A stretch of DNA of 64,000 bases from Ahrensia marina (GCF_001293565.1 NZ_JXMU01000008.1:1-64000); one strand, 5' to 3'; positions 17,316-26,163 are shown, counted from the first letter of the stretch. The notes: generated from the letters alone by a model not told the origin. Program-made: numbers and translations.

Positions 17316-18229
17316 TGGGCGGATCAGTATTATCGCGGACGCATGACGCTGCCAGCGAGCGGAATTTACGTATTTCCTTTGAGTTTTTCCCACCGAAAAA
17401 TGATGCGATGGAAAAAACGCTCGCCGATACAATTACGAAGCTGGCGCCGCTCTCACCTGATTTCATTTCAGTGACTTACGGCGCGGGCGGATCAACGCGC
17501 GACCCGTCAAAACGCACGCTTGCCAAAGTGCTGGAGCAGGCAGGCATTCCGGCCGCTGCCCATTTGACATGTGTCGGCTCGAAAAAAGAAGAAGTCGACG
17601 AAGTCATTCGTGATTTTGCATCCATGGGTATCAGCCGGTTTGTTGCTTTGCGCGGTGATCCTGAAACCGGCATGGGCACGCAATATGTGCCGACAGAGGG
17701 CGGGTATGAAAATGCCGCTGCTTTGGTCGCTGCACTAAAATCCCATTCGGATTTCGATGTTTCCGTGGCAGCCTATCCGGAAAAACATCCAGAAAGCGCA
17801 GACTTTGATGCCGATATCGATATGCTGAAACGCAAGGTGGATAACGGCGCCGACCGCGCGATCACGCAGTTCTTCTTTGATAATGATCTTTATGAGCGCT
17901 ATGTCGAGCGTGTGCGCGCTGCCGGTATCAACATACCGATCGTGCCGGGTATCCTGCCGATCCACAATTTCAAGGCAATGTCCAATTTTGCCCAAAGATG
18001 CCAAACCAATGTGCCGGCCTGGCTGGCGGACCGGTTTGCGGGCCTTGAAGATGACGCACAGACCCATGCGATGATCGCAACGGCGATTGCCGCAGATCAG
18101 GTGGTGGACCTTGTCGACCGCGGCGTTACCGATTTTCACTTCTACACGATGAACCGGCCCGACCTTGTTTTTGCGCTTTGCAAGCTCTTGGGCATCAAGG
18201 GAAATGACAATCCGGCATGGGCTGCTTAG
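17315..18229 (+). CDS. metF: 5,10-methylenetetrahydrofolate reductase
   Basis: A 304-residue flavoprotein of the MetF family that reduces methylene-THF to methyl-THF for methionine synthesis. Conserved stretches: FEFFPPKN near residue 23 (catalytic Glu), SVTYGAGGSTRD near 53, LRGDP near 112, and TQFFFDND near 185 (FAD/folate site). Translation is coupled to the upstream ArsR-methyltransferase regulator through a one-base stop/start overlap. No other met gene follows within the window. Confidence 0.95.
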   Translation: MGGSVLSRTHDAASERNLRISFEFFPPKNDAMEKTLADTITKLAPLSPDFISVTYGAGGSTRDPSKRTLAKVLEQAGIPAAAHLTCVGSKKEEVDEVIRDFASMGISRFVALRGDPETGMGTQYVPTEGGYENAAALVAALKSHSDFDVSVAAYPEKHPESADFDADIDMLKRKVDNGADRAITQFFFDNDLYERYVERVRAAGINIPIVPGILPIHNFKAMSNFAQRCQTNVPAWLADRFAGLEDDAQTHAMIATAIAADQVVDLVDRGVTDFHFYTMNRPDLVFALCKLLGIKGNDNPAWAA

Positions 18230-18322
18230 TCAAACGCTGAACAGTCTGTCGCCAAAACGCTGTCTAGTGTGAACAGTCGTGGCACTTATATGGCCTCCAG
18301 AATTAATTTCATGGAGACGTAA

Positions 18323-18910
18323 ATGCCTACACTACTTTCTATCCAATCTTCTGCACGTCATGAGAACTCCCATAGCCGCGATTTGAGCAAGGAGCTGATT
18401 GCCAAGCTCAACAAGCAAGGCGAATTTGATGTGAAGGAGCGTGACTTGGCCGAAACCATTCCGCATATCAGCGAGAAATGGCTGGGTGCAAATTGGACAC
18501 CCAAAGACGACCGCAATGACGAACAAAAAGCGCATCTAGCGCTTTCAGACACGCTCATCGAGCAGCTCAAAGCGGCCGATGTTCTGGTTTTCGGAGCGCC
18601 GATCTATAACTTTTCCGTTCCAGCAGCGCTAAAGGCATGGATCGATATGGTGTGCCGCGCAGGCGACACCTTCCGCTACACTGAAAACGGTCCTGAAGGA
18701 CTACTTAAAGGCAAGAAAGCCTATATTGTGATAGCTTCCGGCGGTGTTCCTGTTGATAGTGCTTATGACTATGCAACACCTTATCTGCGTCAGGTTCTCG
18801 GCTTTATCGGCATTACCGATGTTGAAATTATTGCTGCTGACGGCCTTGTGGCAAATGAAGCTGCGTCACTGGCAAAGGCCAATGCGGAAATCGAACGTCT
18901 GGCCGCATAA
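18323..18910 (+). CDS. azoR: FMN-dependent NADH-azoreductase
   Basis: A 195-residue flavodoxin-like quinone/azo reductase. Family marks: an N-terminal phosphate-binding region LLSIQSSARHENSHSR, the MYNF-like loop seen as PIYNFSVPAALKAWIDM near residue 95, and VIASGG near 138. Length matches AzoR (about 200). Likely physiological role is two-electron reduction of quinones under oxidative or electrophile stress. It has its own promoter region of about 90 bp after metF and is followed by a strong hairpin. Confidence 0.9.
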   Translation: MPTLLSIQSSARHENSHSRDLSKELIAKLNKQGEFDVKERDLAETIPHISEKWLGANWTPKDDRNDEQKAHLALSDTLIEQLKAADVLVFGAPIYNFSVPAALKAWIDMVCRAGDTFRYTENGPEGLLKGKKAYIVIASGGVPVDSAYDYATPYLRQVLGFIGITDVEIIAADGLVANEAASLAKANAEIERLAA

Positions 18911-18923
18911 TCTATCAGATTGA

Positions 18924-19049
18924 ATTGCTGCGAATGCGCGAAACCGTATTCGCGGCAATCTATGTCAATGTGCAAAGCAAAGAATTTCCGCATGACGCGA
19001 ATTAAGCGGTTAATGTTCTTGCGAGACATGTTGCTATGGGTAGCGCAAG
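18924..19049 (+). promoter_or_regulatory. structured leader in front of the ornithine-decarboxylase-type gene
   Basis: Between azoR and the decarboxylase there are about 190 bases with strong potential RNA structure: ATTGCTGCGAAT (18924-18935) with ATTCGCGGCAAT (18948-18959), 11 of 12 pairs plus a wobble; CTTGCG (19018-19023) with CGCAAG (19044-19049); and GCTA/TAGC nested inside the second. The first hairpin may be the azoR terminator without a T-run. The second may be a leader. Alphaproteobacterial ODC genes often carry the speF RNA motif here, but I cannot confirm a match. Confidence 0.35.
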
Positions 19050-19102
19050 CGCAAACCCTCCATTAGGTTCTCCACATCAGTTGTGATTTGCGGGAGCGAA
19101 AT

Positions 19103-20323
19103 ATGGATCGGTATTTGGATGGCACTGAGGCAGCGCTGGCTTTACGGCCGGACCAGCCGGTATATTGCTTTCGTCCGCATGTTCTGGCGGAAGATGCAAA
19201 ACGGTTCCAGTCGCTTTTCCCGGGCCAGACCGCCTATGCGGTAAAAACTAATGGCGAACCGATGGTCATCAAAACGCTTGTTGAGGCGGGCGTTACCGCG
19301 TTTGATGTCGCATCGCCGGCAGAGTTCGAGATTGTGCGCAAATATTCGCCGGATGCCGAGATGCTCTATATGCATCCGGTTAAAGCGCAATCCGACATTC
19401 GTCTCGCGCTTGAAGAATATAAAATCCGCACACTCGTCGTCGATCATGAGGATGAGATTGTCAAAGTTCTGCGCGTATGCCGCGCCATTGATATTGACCA
19501 CACGCAGGTCACCGTTTTTGTGCGTCTGCAAACCAAAGGCCATGCGGCCTATGAACTTTCCAAGAAGTTTGGCGCGGCGCCAAACCATGCCGTCGAACTT
19601 TTAAAGCGTTTGCACCGCATCGGTTTTAAAACCGGTATTTGCTTCCATGTGGGCAGCCAGATTGAAGACGCCGACACGTATGAAAAAGCAATTGCGTCGG
19701 CTTATTGGGTGCGCACACGCGCCAATGTGCCGCTGGTAGGGCTTGATGTCGGGGGCGGTTTTCCGGCCGATTATGGCCGCGATCCCAAAAAATCAAACAA
19801 ATTTACGCTTGGGCTGGATGCGCTCATGCAAAGCATTGACGGCGCTGTCAAAGAATATGATTTCGATGATATCCCACTTGTTGCCGAACCGGGCAGGGTG
19901 ATTTGTGCCCGCGCTTTTTCGCTTATTGTGCGTGTTCTGCTGCGCAAAGGTAAGCGTCTTTATATCAATGATGGCATCTGGGCGTCACTGTCTGACAGTT
20001 GGACCGGCAAGATGACGATGCCGGCGCGTTTTATCCCTGATCCGACGATCAGACGTCGCAATGGTGATCCGGAAAAGATCGTTCCGTTTAAAGTTTGCGG
20101 CGCAACCTGCGATTCCGTCGATATTCTGACACGGCCGTTTTACCTGCCTGAGACCATCGACACAGGCGACTGGATCGAAATCGGCAATATTGGCGCTTAT
20201 TCGCTCTCCTTGCGTTCTCATTTCAACGGTTTTTATCCTGATACATTTGTTGAGGTTGAGAATGCCTTTGAAACCGGCGATGCGCCGACGGGCCGCGCCA
20301 GCGTGGAAACAATGGCCGATTAA
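19103..20323 (+). CDS. ornithine/diamino-acid decarboxylase, fold type III PLP enzyme
   Basis: A 406-residue alanine-racemase-fold decarboxylase. PLP lysine is in AYAVKTN (near residue 44), the phosphate-binding Gly loop in GLDVGGGFPADYG, the AEPGR motif near 260, and the substrate-cysteine region in VCGATCDSVDIL near 335, typical of ornithine decarboxylase rather than LysA. Likely reaction: ornithine to putrescine, with lysine or carboxynorspermidine as other possibilities. The ATG at 19103 is chosen because GGGAG lies 7 nt upstream; a TTG at 19088 is in frame. Long structured leader in front. Confidence 0.8.
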   Translation: MDRYLDGTEAALALRPDQPVYCFRPHVLAEDAKRFQSLFPGQTAYAVKTNGEPMVIKTLVEAGVTAFDVASPAEFEIVRKYSPDAEMLYMHPVKAQSDIRLALEEYKIRTLVVDHEDEIVKVLRVCRAIDIDHTQVTVFVRLQTKGHAAYELSKKFGAAPNHAVELLKRLHRIGFKTGICFHVGSQIEDADTYEKAIASAYWVRTRANVPLVGLDVGGGFPADYGRDPKKSNKFTLGLDALMQSIDGAVKEYDFDDIPLVAEPGRVICARAFSLIVRVLLRKGKRLYINDGIWASLSDSWTGKMTMPARFIPDPTIRRRNGDPEKIVPFKVCGATCDSVDILTRPFYLPETIDTGDWIEIGNIGAYSLSLRSHFNGFYPDTFVEVENAFETGDAPTGRASVETMAD

Positions 20324-20458
20324 TCTGCCTCTGATTGTGCGGGTACTTAACAAACACGCTTGACGGTTTAACCGGACTATGTGCATTTAGCGCAAGGTTA
20401 ATGCTACCTGCCGCTCGCACCCTTATGGGATGGTGAAAGCATCTCAACATTACAGACA

Positions 20459-20519
20459 ACCTCCGCCCAACATCCGGTCGGCAACGCGGGCACCACAGGC
20501 AATATGTTGGCAAGGAGGT
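20459..20519 (+). promoter_or_regulatory. hairpin that can mask the Shine-Dalgarno sequence of the glyoxalase-like gene
   Basis: ACCTCC (20459-20464) is complementary to GGAGGT (20514-20519), which is the ribosome-binding site of the gene starting at 20524; just inside, CCAACAT (20467-20473) pairs with ATGTTGG (20504-20510). The two helices are separated by a small asymmetric internal loop and close a 30-nt loop. The site AAGGAGGT is a perfect complement of the 16S rRNA 3' end, unusually strong, and is fully buried in the predicted stem. This is the layout of a translational switch (thermometer, riboswitch or leader target). Confidence 0.55.
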
Positions 20520-20523
20520 CGTT

Positions 20524-21102
20524 ATGACTACTTTAAATCAGGCCAAATCTATGGCCGCAAATCTTCGTGCATCACTGTCTGTGGACGGCGTGGATATTTC
20601 CCACTCCAAGTCGCTTGAAATGATTTCAAAAGTTTTAGGCCACAAGGATTGGAATACTGCATCGGCTTTGATGGCAGGCAACGGTCCAAATTCAATCAGC
20701 TTTGACCGCTGTATTCCGATTTTGCGTATATTTGACGAAGCTAAAGCAAGAGAGTTTTACTTTGATTTTCTTGGGTTCAAAGAAACGTTCCAGCACCGTT
20801 TTGAAGAAAGTTTGCCGCTCTATATGGGTATAGAACGCGCGGGGCTTACTTTGCATCTTTCCGAGCACTATGGCGATGCCAGTCCCGGCTCAACTATATT
20901 TGTGGAGATGACAAGTATCGCGGCCTATCACCGCGAACTGTCAGAAAAGCGCTATTCCTACAATAGGCCGGGAATTGAAGACGCTCCTTGGGGCAGGCAA
21001 TTGGAAGTCCACGATCCGTTCGGCAACCGTATCCGGTTTTGCGAGATGAAAAAGTCTGCGGATTTAGAGCTTGACGACACACCGTTTTGGAAATTTTCCT
21101 GA
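20524..21102 (+). CDS. glyoxalase-superfamily (VOC) protein with N-terminal helical domain
   Basis: A 192-residue protein. Residues 1-52 form a helical domain (LNQAKSMAANLRA, SLEMISKVLGHKDWNTASAL) of the type often found ahead of glyoxalase-like domains. Residues 60-170 are a VOC domain (IPILRIFDEAKAREFYFDFL, GRQLEVHDPFGNRIRF) of the bleomycin-resistance/glyoxalase fold. The metal ligands expected for glyoxalase I are not all visible, so a binding protein or antibiotic-sequestering role is also possible. Translation starts at ATG 20524 behind a perfect AAGGAGGT that lies in a hairpin. Confidence 0.8.
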   Translation: MTTLNQAKSMAANLRASLSVDGVDISHSKSLEMISKVLGHKDWNTASALMAGNGPNSISFDRCIPILRIFDEAKAREFYFDFLGFKETFQHRFEESLPLYMGIERAGLTLHLSEHYGDASPGSTIFVEMTSIAAYHRELSEKRYSYNRPGIEDAPWGRQLEVHDPFGNRIRFCEMKKSADLELDDTPFWKFS

Positions 21103-21138
21103 CAGGCAGCGGAAACTGCCTGCCGGTCATAACTCTAA

Positions 21139-22314
21139 TTATAAATAGTTGAACAAAATTTCGGTCGGCCACGCATCGGCGGGCAGGCCATTTTTCTGTT
21201 GTATTTCACGTACGGCAGCGCGTGTTCCGGCGCCAATAATGCCGTCGATTTTGCCGACATCATAGCCTGCCGCACTCAGCTTGCTTTGAAGGGATTTGAC
21301 CTGATCGGCAGACAGACCGTCATGATTGGAGCCTGCATTGTAAATTTCCGCGCCGCCAAGACGGTTGCCGAAATAAGCTGCTGTGAGCACATAGGTCAGC
21401 GACTGGTTCCACTCAAGCAAAATCGTAAAATTCGGATAGGCCAGAAACGCCGGTCCCTTACGGCCCATCGGCAAGACTAAGCTCGCTTCAAGGTTTTCCG
21501 GCAAAGAGCCTTCACGCGCATTAACGCCGCGTGCTTTCCATTCTGAAACTGGAAGACGCTTGTGAAGACCGGCGTCGTACCATTCCATTTCATCGGGCAC
21601 GGAGACTTCCTGCAACCATGGCTGGTTTGCCTGCCAGCCAAGCTTCGACAAAAAGTTTGCCGCTGTCATGATCGCATCGGGCGCAGATGTTTTAAGCTCA
21701 ACTCTTCCATCGCCGTCACCATCACGGCCTTTGGTCAGATAGTCGGCGGGCAAAACCTGAATTTGTCCGATTTCACCAGCCCAAGCGCCGGTCACATCAG
21801 CAGGAACGATGCCCTGGTCAATCAATTTGGCAAGTGCAATCAATTGCGGGCGAAACAGTTCCGGCCGTCTGCAATCATGGGCCAGCGTTGTCACGGCATT
21901 GACAGTTAGGTCGTCGCCCTGAATAGCGCCGTAATCGGTTTCAAAAGCCCAAAAAGAAGTAATGATTTCAGGCGCAACCCCATATTCCTGACGGGCACGC
22001 TCAAAAATAGACGCATATTTGTTGAGGTTTTTGCGGCCGTTATCAATACGGTTCTGGCTGATAAGGCGGCGGGAAAATTCGATAAAATCAAGCGTGAAAA
22101 CACCTTGGGCGCGGTCCTTCTGTAAAATGGACTGATCAATCCGCGCGTTTTTCAAGGCTTCAAGCCCTGCGCCGTTCACGCCTTCGGATTGTGCCTGTTC
22201 TACCATTTGGGCGCGCCAAGCGGAGAAATCCCCGCCGCAGCTTTGAGCGTAAACACTGGCAGTCATCAGGATTGTCGCGGTTCCGGCGCATAAAACAGAT
22301 TTGAACAGGTTCAT
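21139..22314 (-). CDS. MltB-like lytic murein transglycosylase with peptidoglycan-binding domain
   Basis: A 391-residue secreted enzyme (signal peptide about residues 1-23) of the SLT_2/MltB family, cleaving the glycan strand with formation of 1,6-anhydro ends. Family stretches: SFWAFETDYGAIQGDD near 105 (catalytic Glu), AGEIGQIQVLPADY near 165, WQANQPWLQEVSVP, and YNPDGSNHD-like YNAGSNHDG near 310. Residues 325-390 are a PG_binding_1 domain (LSADQVKSLQSKLSAAGYDVG). It is not a lipoprotein, unlike E. coli MltB. It lies 30 bp from a GH25 lysozyme gene on the same strand. Confidence 0.9.
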   Translation of the reverse strand: MNLFKSVLCAGTATILMTASVYAQSCGGDFSAWRAQMVEQAQSEGVNGAGLEALKNARIDQSILQKDRAQGVFTLDFIEFSRRLISQNRIDNGRKNLNKYASIFERARQEYGVAPEIITSFWAFETDYGAIQGDDLTVNAVTTLAHDCRRPELFRPQLIALAKLIDQGIVPADVTGAWAGEIGQIQVLPADYLTKGRDGDGDGRVELKTSAPDAIMTAANFLSKLGWQANQPWLQEVSVPDEMEWYDAGLHKRLPVSEWKARGVNAREGSLPENLEASLVLPMGRKGPAFLAYPNFTILLEWNQSLTYVLTAAYFGNRLGGAEIYNAGSNHDGLSADQVKSLQSKLSAAGYDVGKIDGIIGAGTRAAVREIQQKNGLPADAWPTEILFNYL

Positions 22315-22344
22315 TGTACAGTTCCTATAATGAAAAGGTTTGAT

Positions 22345-23160
22345 TTAACGCGTCGAGCGTTTGACCCACTCGCGCCATTGGTCGCGCGAGCCGTGAAAAA
22401 CATTCAGATCAATATCACCGGTAGCGCCTTTAACGCGCCCTGTGCCGGTATATTGCCAAAAGGTGAATGGCCGACCGGGATAGGTGACCTTTGGATGTGC
22501 TTTAACAGAGCGAAGCCAGAAAGAATCGTTCTTAAAATGACCGGCGAGGTTTTCTTCGTGAAAATCGACCGTTGTGTAAATAATCGGGCGTTTTCCATAA
22601 TGACGCTCGATCATGCGCATAAAGATTTCCATTTCACGGCGCACAACTGCCGCCGGAGGACGAAGTTTGCAGGTCGGCGAATGCGGATTCCACTCCATAT
22701 CCAGAACATGGGGCAGGGAGCCTCTTATGCGCGGCACATTACGGATAAACCATTCGGCTTGTTTTCTAGCCGGGGTGCAAAAATAGTAAAAATGATAGGC
22801 GCTGTTTGCGATACCTGCTTGGCGTGCGCCGCTGGTATGTTTGGCATACATCGGGTCTAAAAGATCGCCGCCCTCTGTTGCCTTGATAAAAGCAAACTCA
22901 ACGCCTTGCTGCTTGAGCGTCTTCCAGTCCAGATCGCCCTGATATTTGGCAATGTCCACACCATGAACCGGAAATCCGAAAGGCGCGCCGCCTTGCCATG
23001 CCGTGATCGGATCGCTGTCACCATAGCGCGGCTTAGCCGAAACTGTTGTTACGCTTGGCGACAGCCCGGCGTAATCCACGGATGTGCATGCACTCAATGA
23101 AATCATGCTGAAAATGACAGCACCGAATCCAAGGTGCTTGCGTAGCGAATCAAAAATCAT
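22345..23160 (-). CDS. GH25 lysozyme-family lipoprotein (copy 1)
   Basis: A 271-residue protein with a lipobox LSAC near residue 24 and a GH25 muramidase domain at about 65-265. Catalytic acids are plausible in GVDIAKYQGDLDW and VLDMEW; FAFIKATEGGD is the family's third hallmark. Two cysteines (in YYFCTP and PTCKLRP) are conserved with the second GH25 protein of this window and may form a disulfide. Likely cuts the beta-1,4 link of peptidoglycan in the periplasm. A paralogue lies at 44649-45653. Confidence 0.88.
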   Translation of the reverse strand: MIFDSLRKHLGFGAVIFSMISLSACTSVDYAGLSPSVTTVSAKPRYGDSDPITAWQGGAPFGFPVHGVDIAKYQGDLDWKTLKQQGVEFAFIKATEGGDLLDPMYAKHTSGARQAGIANSAYHFYYFCTPARKQAEWFIRNVPRIRGSLPHVLDMEWNPHSPTCKLRPPAAVVRREMEIFMRMIERHYGKRPIIYTTVDFHEENLAGHFKNDSFWLRSVKAHPKVTYPGRPFTFWQYTGTGRVKGATGDIDLNVFHGSRDQWREWVKRSTR

Positions 23161-23326
23161 ATTGTGCCCATCATCTAGCCCGGTGACACCTTATGGTTAT
23201 AAATATTGGCAAACCAGTGGCACGAGAAGCGTATTGCTATTTTGTCTGTCGACTATTTTTGAACTTCCTTGACCTATAGCAGTGTTCCGTTAATCGTCTG
23301 CTAACCATAATGAACTGGCGGAATAC

Positions 23327-24700
23327 ATGTTACGAAAAATCTTGGGCGTCTTGGTTTTATTGATTGTGCTGGGTCTTGGCTGGCTCACCGTGGCACCGCC
23401 GGATTTGATCCGCGTCGGGGCCAATTACACAGCAAAAATCATCTGCTCCAATGTCGTGTTGACAGGGCGCGACCCTGACGATGTGCTGAAAATCGATGTG
23501 CAGGCACCCGGCCATCCACTACTCAAACTGATGCGCTATTCGATTGACGAGCGATCAGGCACAACCGTTGTCAGAACAGGTTTGTTCGGGTTCATCGGTA
23601 AGGGTCTGGCTTTCGGGACAAAAGAACGCGGCTGTACGACTGTTCCCGATGCGCGGCAATTGGGCATTGTCGGTGCGCGTGATGCTTTTATCGCGCCTGA
23701 GGTTGAATTGAGCGGGGAGGAGTGGCCGCAAGGCAGTACGGTAAACGTTGAAAACAATCAGGAACTGGAAGCTGTTCTTAATGATCCGGCCCTTGTCGGC
23801 GAGGGAATGAGAGCGATCGTCATCGTAAAAGACGGCCGCATCATTGCCGAGCGTTATGGAGACGGTTTTGATGAGGAAACGCCGCTGCTTGGTTGGTCAA
23901 TGACAAAAACGGTCACTGCGGCACTCATAGGTGTTGCCCAAAAGCGCGGATATTTGAGCATAGATGACAAGGTTGGTATCGCTGATTGGAGCACGGACAA
24001 CCGCGATGTAATCCGTGTGCGTGATCTTATGGCAATGGTCAGTGATCTGTCGTGGAACGAGGGATACGGGTCTGTTTCCGATGTTACGCGGATGCTCTAT
24101 CTGGAAGAGGATATGGCCTCCTTTGCGTCCGGCAAAACAATCGATAATGAATCGCCGGAGCCGACAGGCGATATATTTGAATACTCGTCCGGCAGCAGCG
24201 TCATTCTTTCCAAATATTGGCAGGATGCCGTTGCAGACGAAATGAACCCAAAGGCATTTCCATCCAAAGCGCTCTTCGAACCGCTTGGCATGGCCAGTGC
24301 TGTCCTCGAGCAGGATGCGGCCGGTAATTTCGTCGGCGGCTCCTATATGTATGCCACCGCACGCGATTGGGCGCGGTTCGGGCAGTTACTATTGCAGCGC
24401 GGCGCGTGGAATGGCGTTTCTCTGCTTCCTGCCGGTTATGTGGATTGGATGACAGAGGTTCATCCAGCATCAGGCGATAAATATGGCCGCGGGCATCTAT
24501 GGCTTTTGCCGCCACGTGAACGCGAAACACAGGTCAGTGATTTGCCGGAGGGCACATTCTGGGCCGCCGGTCATGACGGCCAGTCCATTGCGATCATACC
24601 GCAAGAAGATATTGTCATCGTGCGTTTGGGGCTGACCCCGTCTGAGCTAGGCTACATGCCCGGCAAACTGGCGGAAGCCGTTATTCAGGCCACGAAATAG
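23327..24700 (+). CDS. membrane-anchored serine hydrolase of the class C beta-lactamase family
   Basis: A 457-residue protein with an N-terminal membrane segment (ILGVLVLLIVLGLGWLTV) and a beta-lactamase-fold domain from about residue 145. The nucleophile is in SMTK near 195 (SxxK). At the place of the usual YxN motif the sequence is YSSGSS, closer to the 6-aminohexanoate-dimer hydrolase and esterase groups than to true beta-lactamases. A C-terminal HDGQ stands where KTG would be. Probable esterase, amidase or D-peptidase; resistance to beta-lactams is not implied. It is the first gene of a tight set with a VOC and a thioredoxin-like gene. Confidence 0.8.
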   Translation: MLRKILGVLVLLIVLGLGWLTVAPPDLIRVGANYTAKIICSNVVLTGRDPDDVLKIDVQAPGHPLLKLMRYSIDERSGTTVVRTGLFGFIGKGLAFGTKERGCTTVPDARQLGIVGARDAFIAPEVELSGEEWPQGSTVNVENNQELEAVLNDPALVGEGMRAIVIVKDGRIIAERYGDGFDEETPLLGWSMTKTVTAALIGVAQKRGYLSIDDKVGIADWSTDNRDVIRVRDLMAMVSDLSWNEGYGSVSDVTRMLYLEEDMASFASGKTIDNESPEPTGDIFEYSSGSSVILSKYWQDAVADEMNPKAFPSKALFEPLGMASAVLEQDAAGNFVGGSYMYATARDWARFGQLLLQRGAWNGVSLLPAGYVDWMTEVHPASGDKYGRGHLWLLPPRERETQVSDLPEGTFWAAGHDGQSIAIIPQEDIVIVRLGLTPSELGYMPGKLAEAVIQATK

Positions 24701-24709
24701 GAAATAGAT

Positions 24710-25150
24710 ATGGAACAGACGACACCGCCATTTTCGCTGGTTGGTTTGGATCATGTGGTCTTCATCGTTGATGATATGGCGAAGGCTTTGGCATTTTATC
24801 AGAAAGTGCTGGGCGCGAAGATCGGTTATTCCTATCCGACACTGGGCATGGAGCAGCTCTGGTGCGGCTCGGCTCTTATTGTCCTACAGGATATTACAAA
24901 TCCCGGTGCGGCTTATGCTGCACCGGATGTGAAGGGTGGCCGCAATGTCGATCATCTATGTATCGCCACCACAACATTCGATCACGAGGAAATGCGCGAT
25001 CACTTAAAAGCGCACAATGTGAAAATCATTCGTGAGGCGTTTCATGGCGGAGCGCGGGGTATGGGCCATTCGGTTTATATTAAAGACCCTTTTGGCAATA
25101 CGCTGGAGATCAAAGGTCCGGCTGAATATGAAGACGGGAAAGACTGGTAA
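24710..25150 (+). CDS. VOC-family metalloprotein (glyoxalase/dioxygenase fold)
   Basis: A 146-residue VOC protein. Metal-ligand positions look intact: His in LDHVVFIVDD near residue 15, His in DHLCIAT near 80, and Glu in NTLEIKGP near 130. The fold covers glyoxalase I, dioxygenases and resistance proteins; the reaction is not determined. It starts 9 bp after the serine hydrolase and overlaps the next gene by one base (TAATG), so the three are one operon. Confidence 0.8.
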   Translation: MEQTTPPFSLVGLDHVVFIVDDMAKALAFYQKVLGAKIGYSYPTLGMEQLWCGSALIVLQDITNPGAAYAAPDVKGGRNVDHLCIATTTFDHEEMRDHLKAHNVKIIREAFHGGARGMGHSVYIKDPFGNTLEIKGPAEYEDGKDW

Positions 25151-25698
25151 TGGCACTTTTAGACACGCCGATTTGTGATTTTGGCTGGCAGGCACCGGAT
25201 TTCACGCTGAAGGATCCGAACGGTAACAGCTTTAACATGCGTGAGAATTTAGGCGCAAAAGGGCTGCTTGTCGCCTTTATCTGCAATCATTGCCCTTATG
25301 TAAAAGCAATTGCCGAGCGCTTGTCTGAAGATGCGGATTTGCTGATGGGTGAAGGCATTGGCGTGGTGGCGGTCATGTCCAATGATTACCGCGATTACGA
25401 AGCCGACAGCCCTGAAAACATGCTGAAATTTGCGCAGCAATACGGGTTTAATTTTCCCTATTTGGTGGATGAAGACCAGTCCGTTGGCAAAGCATATGGT
25501 GCGGTATGCACGCCGGACTTTTTCGGTCTTAACGCCAGCGGGGAGTTGCAATATCGCGGACGGATCGATTCAGCCGGTATGGGCGATGCGGCAAACCGTG
25601 TGCCGGAAATGGTCAATGCGATGCGCCAGATTGCACAAACAGGCGAGGGGCCAATTGATCAAACGCCGAGCATGGGCTGCTCCATTAAATGGGCTTAG
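25150..25698 (+). CDS. thioredoxin-fold (AhpC/TSA-like) protein
   Basis: A 182-residue cytoplasmic protein of the thioredoxin/peroxiredoxin fold. The active site is CNHCPYVKAI near residue 48, a CxxC with neighbouring Pro, and a second motif GAVCTPDFFGLN near 118. It ends with MGCSIKWA, a tail conserved in this family. Likely a thiol-disulfide oxidoreductase or peroxiredoxin-like reductase; the partner is unknown. Translationally coupled to the VOC gene; its 3' end overlaps the convergent transglycosylase gene by 4 bp. Confidence 0.85.
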   Translation: MALLDTPICDFGWQAPDFTLKDPNGNSFNMRENLGAKGLLVAFICNHCPYVKAIAERLSEDADLLMGEGIGVVAVMSNDYRDYEADSPENMLKFAQQYGFNFPYLVDEDQSVGKAYGAVCTPDFFGLNASGELQYRGRIDSAGMGDAANRVPEMVNAMRQIAQTGEGPIDQTPSMGCSIKWA

Positions 25699-26153
25699 CC
25701 GGGCCTCAATCCGGTTTCGACCAACAAGCCGCGCCGTTTGGCTTCGTAATAATAGCCGCGGCTATACCATTTGACCGCCTGATCATGGCTGCCATCCGAT
25801 AAAAGCCAAGCACCGCGCAGATATTTCACGCCATATCGAAGATTCGTCTTGGCATCCAGCAATTCGCTTGGCTCGCCGCGAAACCCCATCGTGCGCGCCG
25901 TTTGAGGCAGGATTTGCATCAGGCCGTAATAAGGCCCGTTACGCGCTTTCGGATTATAGGTGCTTTCGCGCTTGACCACACGGTGCACCAAGCTTTCTGG
26001 CACATCATAAAAGGCTGCGAAATGCGCAATATAACCGTTAAGCGTCGATGGCTCTGCCTGTTCGGGTTTTTGCTGTACGATTGGCGGTTCAGGCGCACTC
26101 ACGCAGGCGGCTGGCAAAAGCAAAAGTGCAAACAAAAAATGGCGGCAACGCAT
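25695..26153 (-). CDS. small SLT-domain lytic transglycosylase lipoprotein (copy 1)
   Basis: A 152-residue protein from the ATG at 26153: signal peptide with lipobox LPAAC near residue 17, then a single SLT (goose-lysozyme-like) domain. The catalytic Glu is in RVVKRESTYNP; the family marks YYGLMQILPQTARTMGF and NLRYGVKYL follow. It acts on the periplasmic face of an outer membrane. The Shine-Dalgarno AAGGA overlaps the arm of a strong hairpin (26164-26198). A second gene of the same type is at 32313-32804. Confidence 0.88.
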   Translation of the reverse strand: MRCRHFLFALLLLPAACVSAPEPPIVQQKPEQAEPSTLNGYIAHFAAFYDVPESLVHRVVKRESTYNPKARNGPYYGLMQILPQTARTMGFRGEPSELLDAKTNLRYGVKYLRGAWLLSDGSHDQAVKWYSRGYYYEAKRRGLLVETGLRPG

Positions 26154-26163
26154 AATCAAATAT

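Noticed and set aside
23327-24700. Beta-lactam resistance gene
   Set aside because: SxxK is present, but the YxN and KTG motifs of class C enzymes are not, so an esterase or amidase is more likely.
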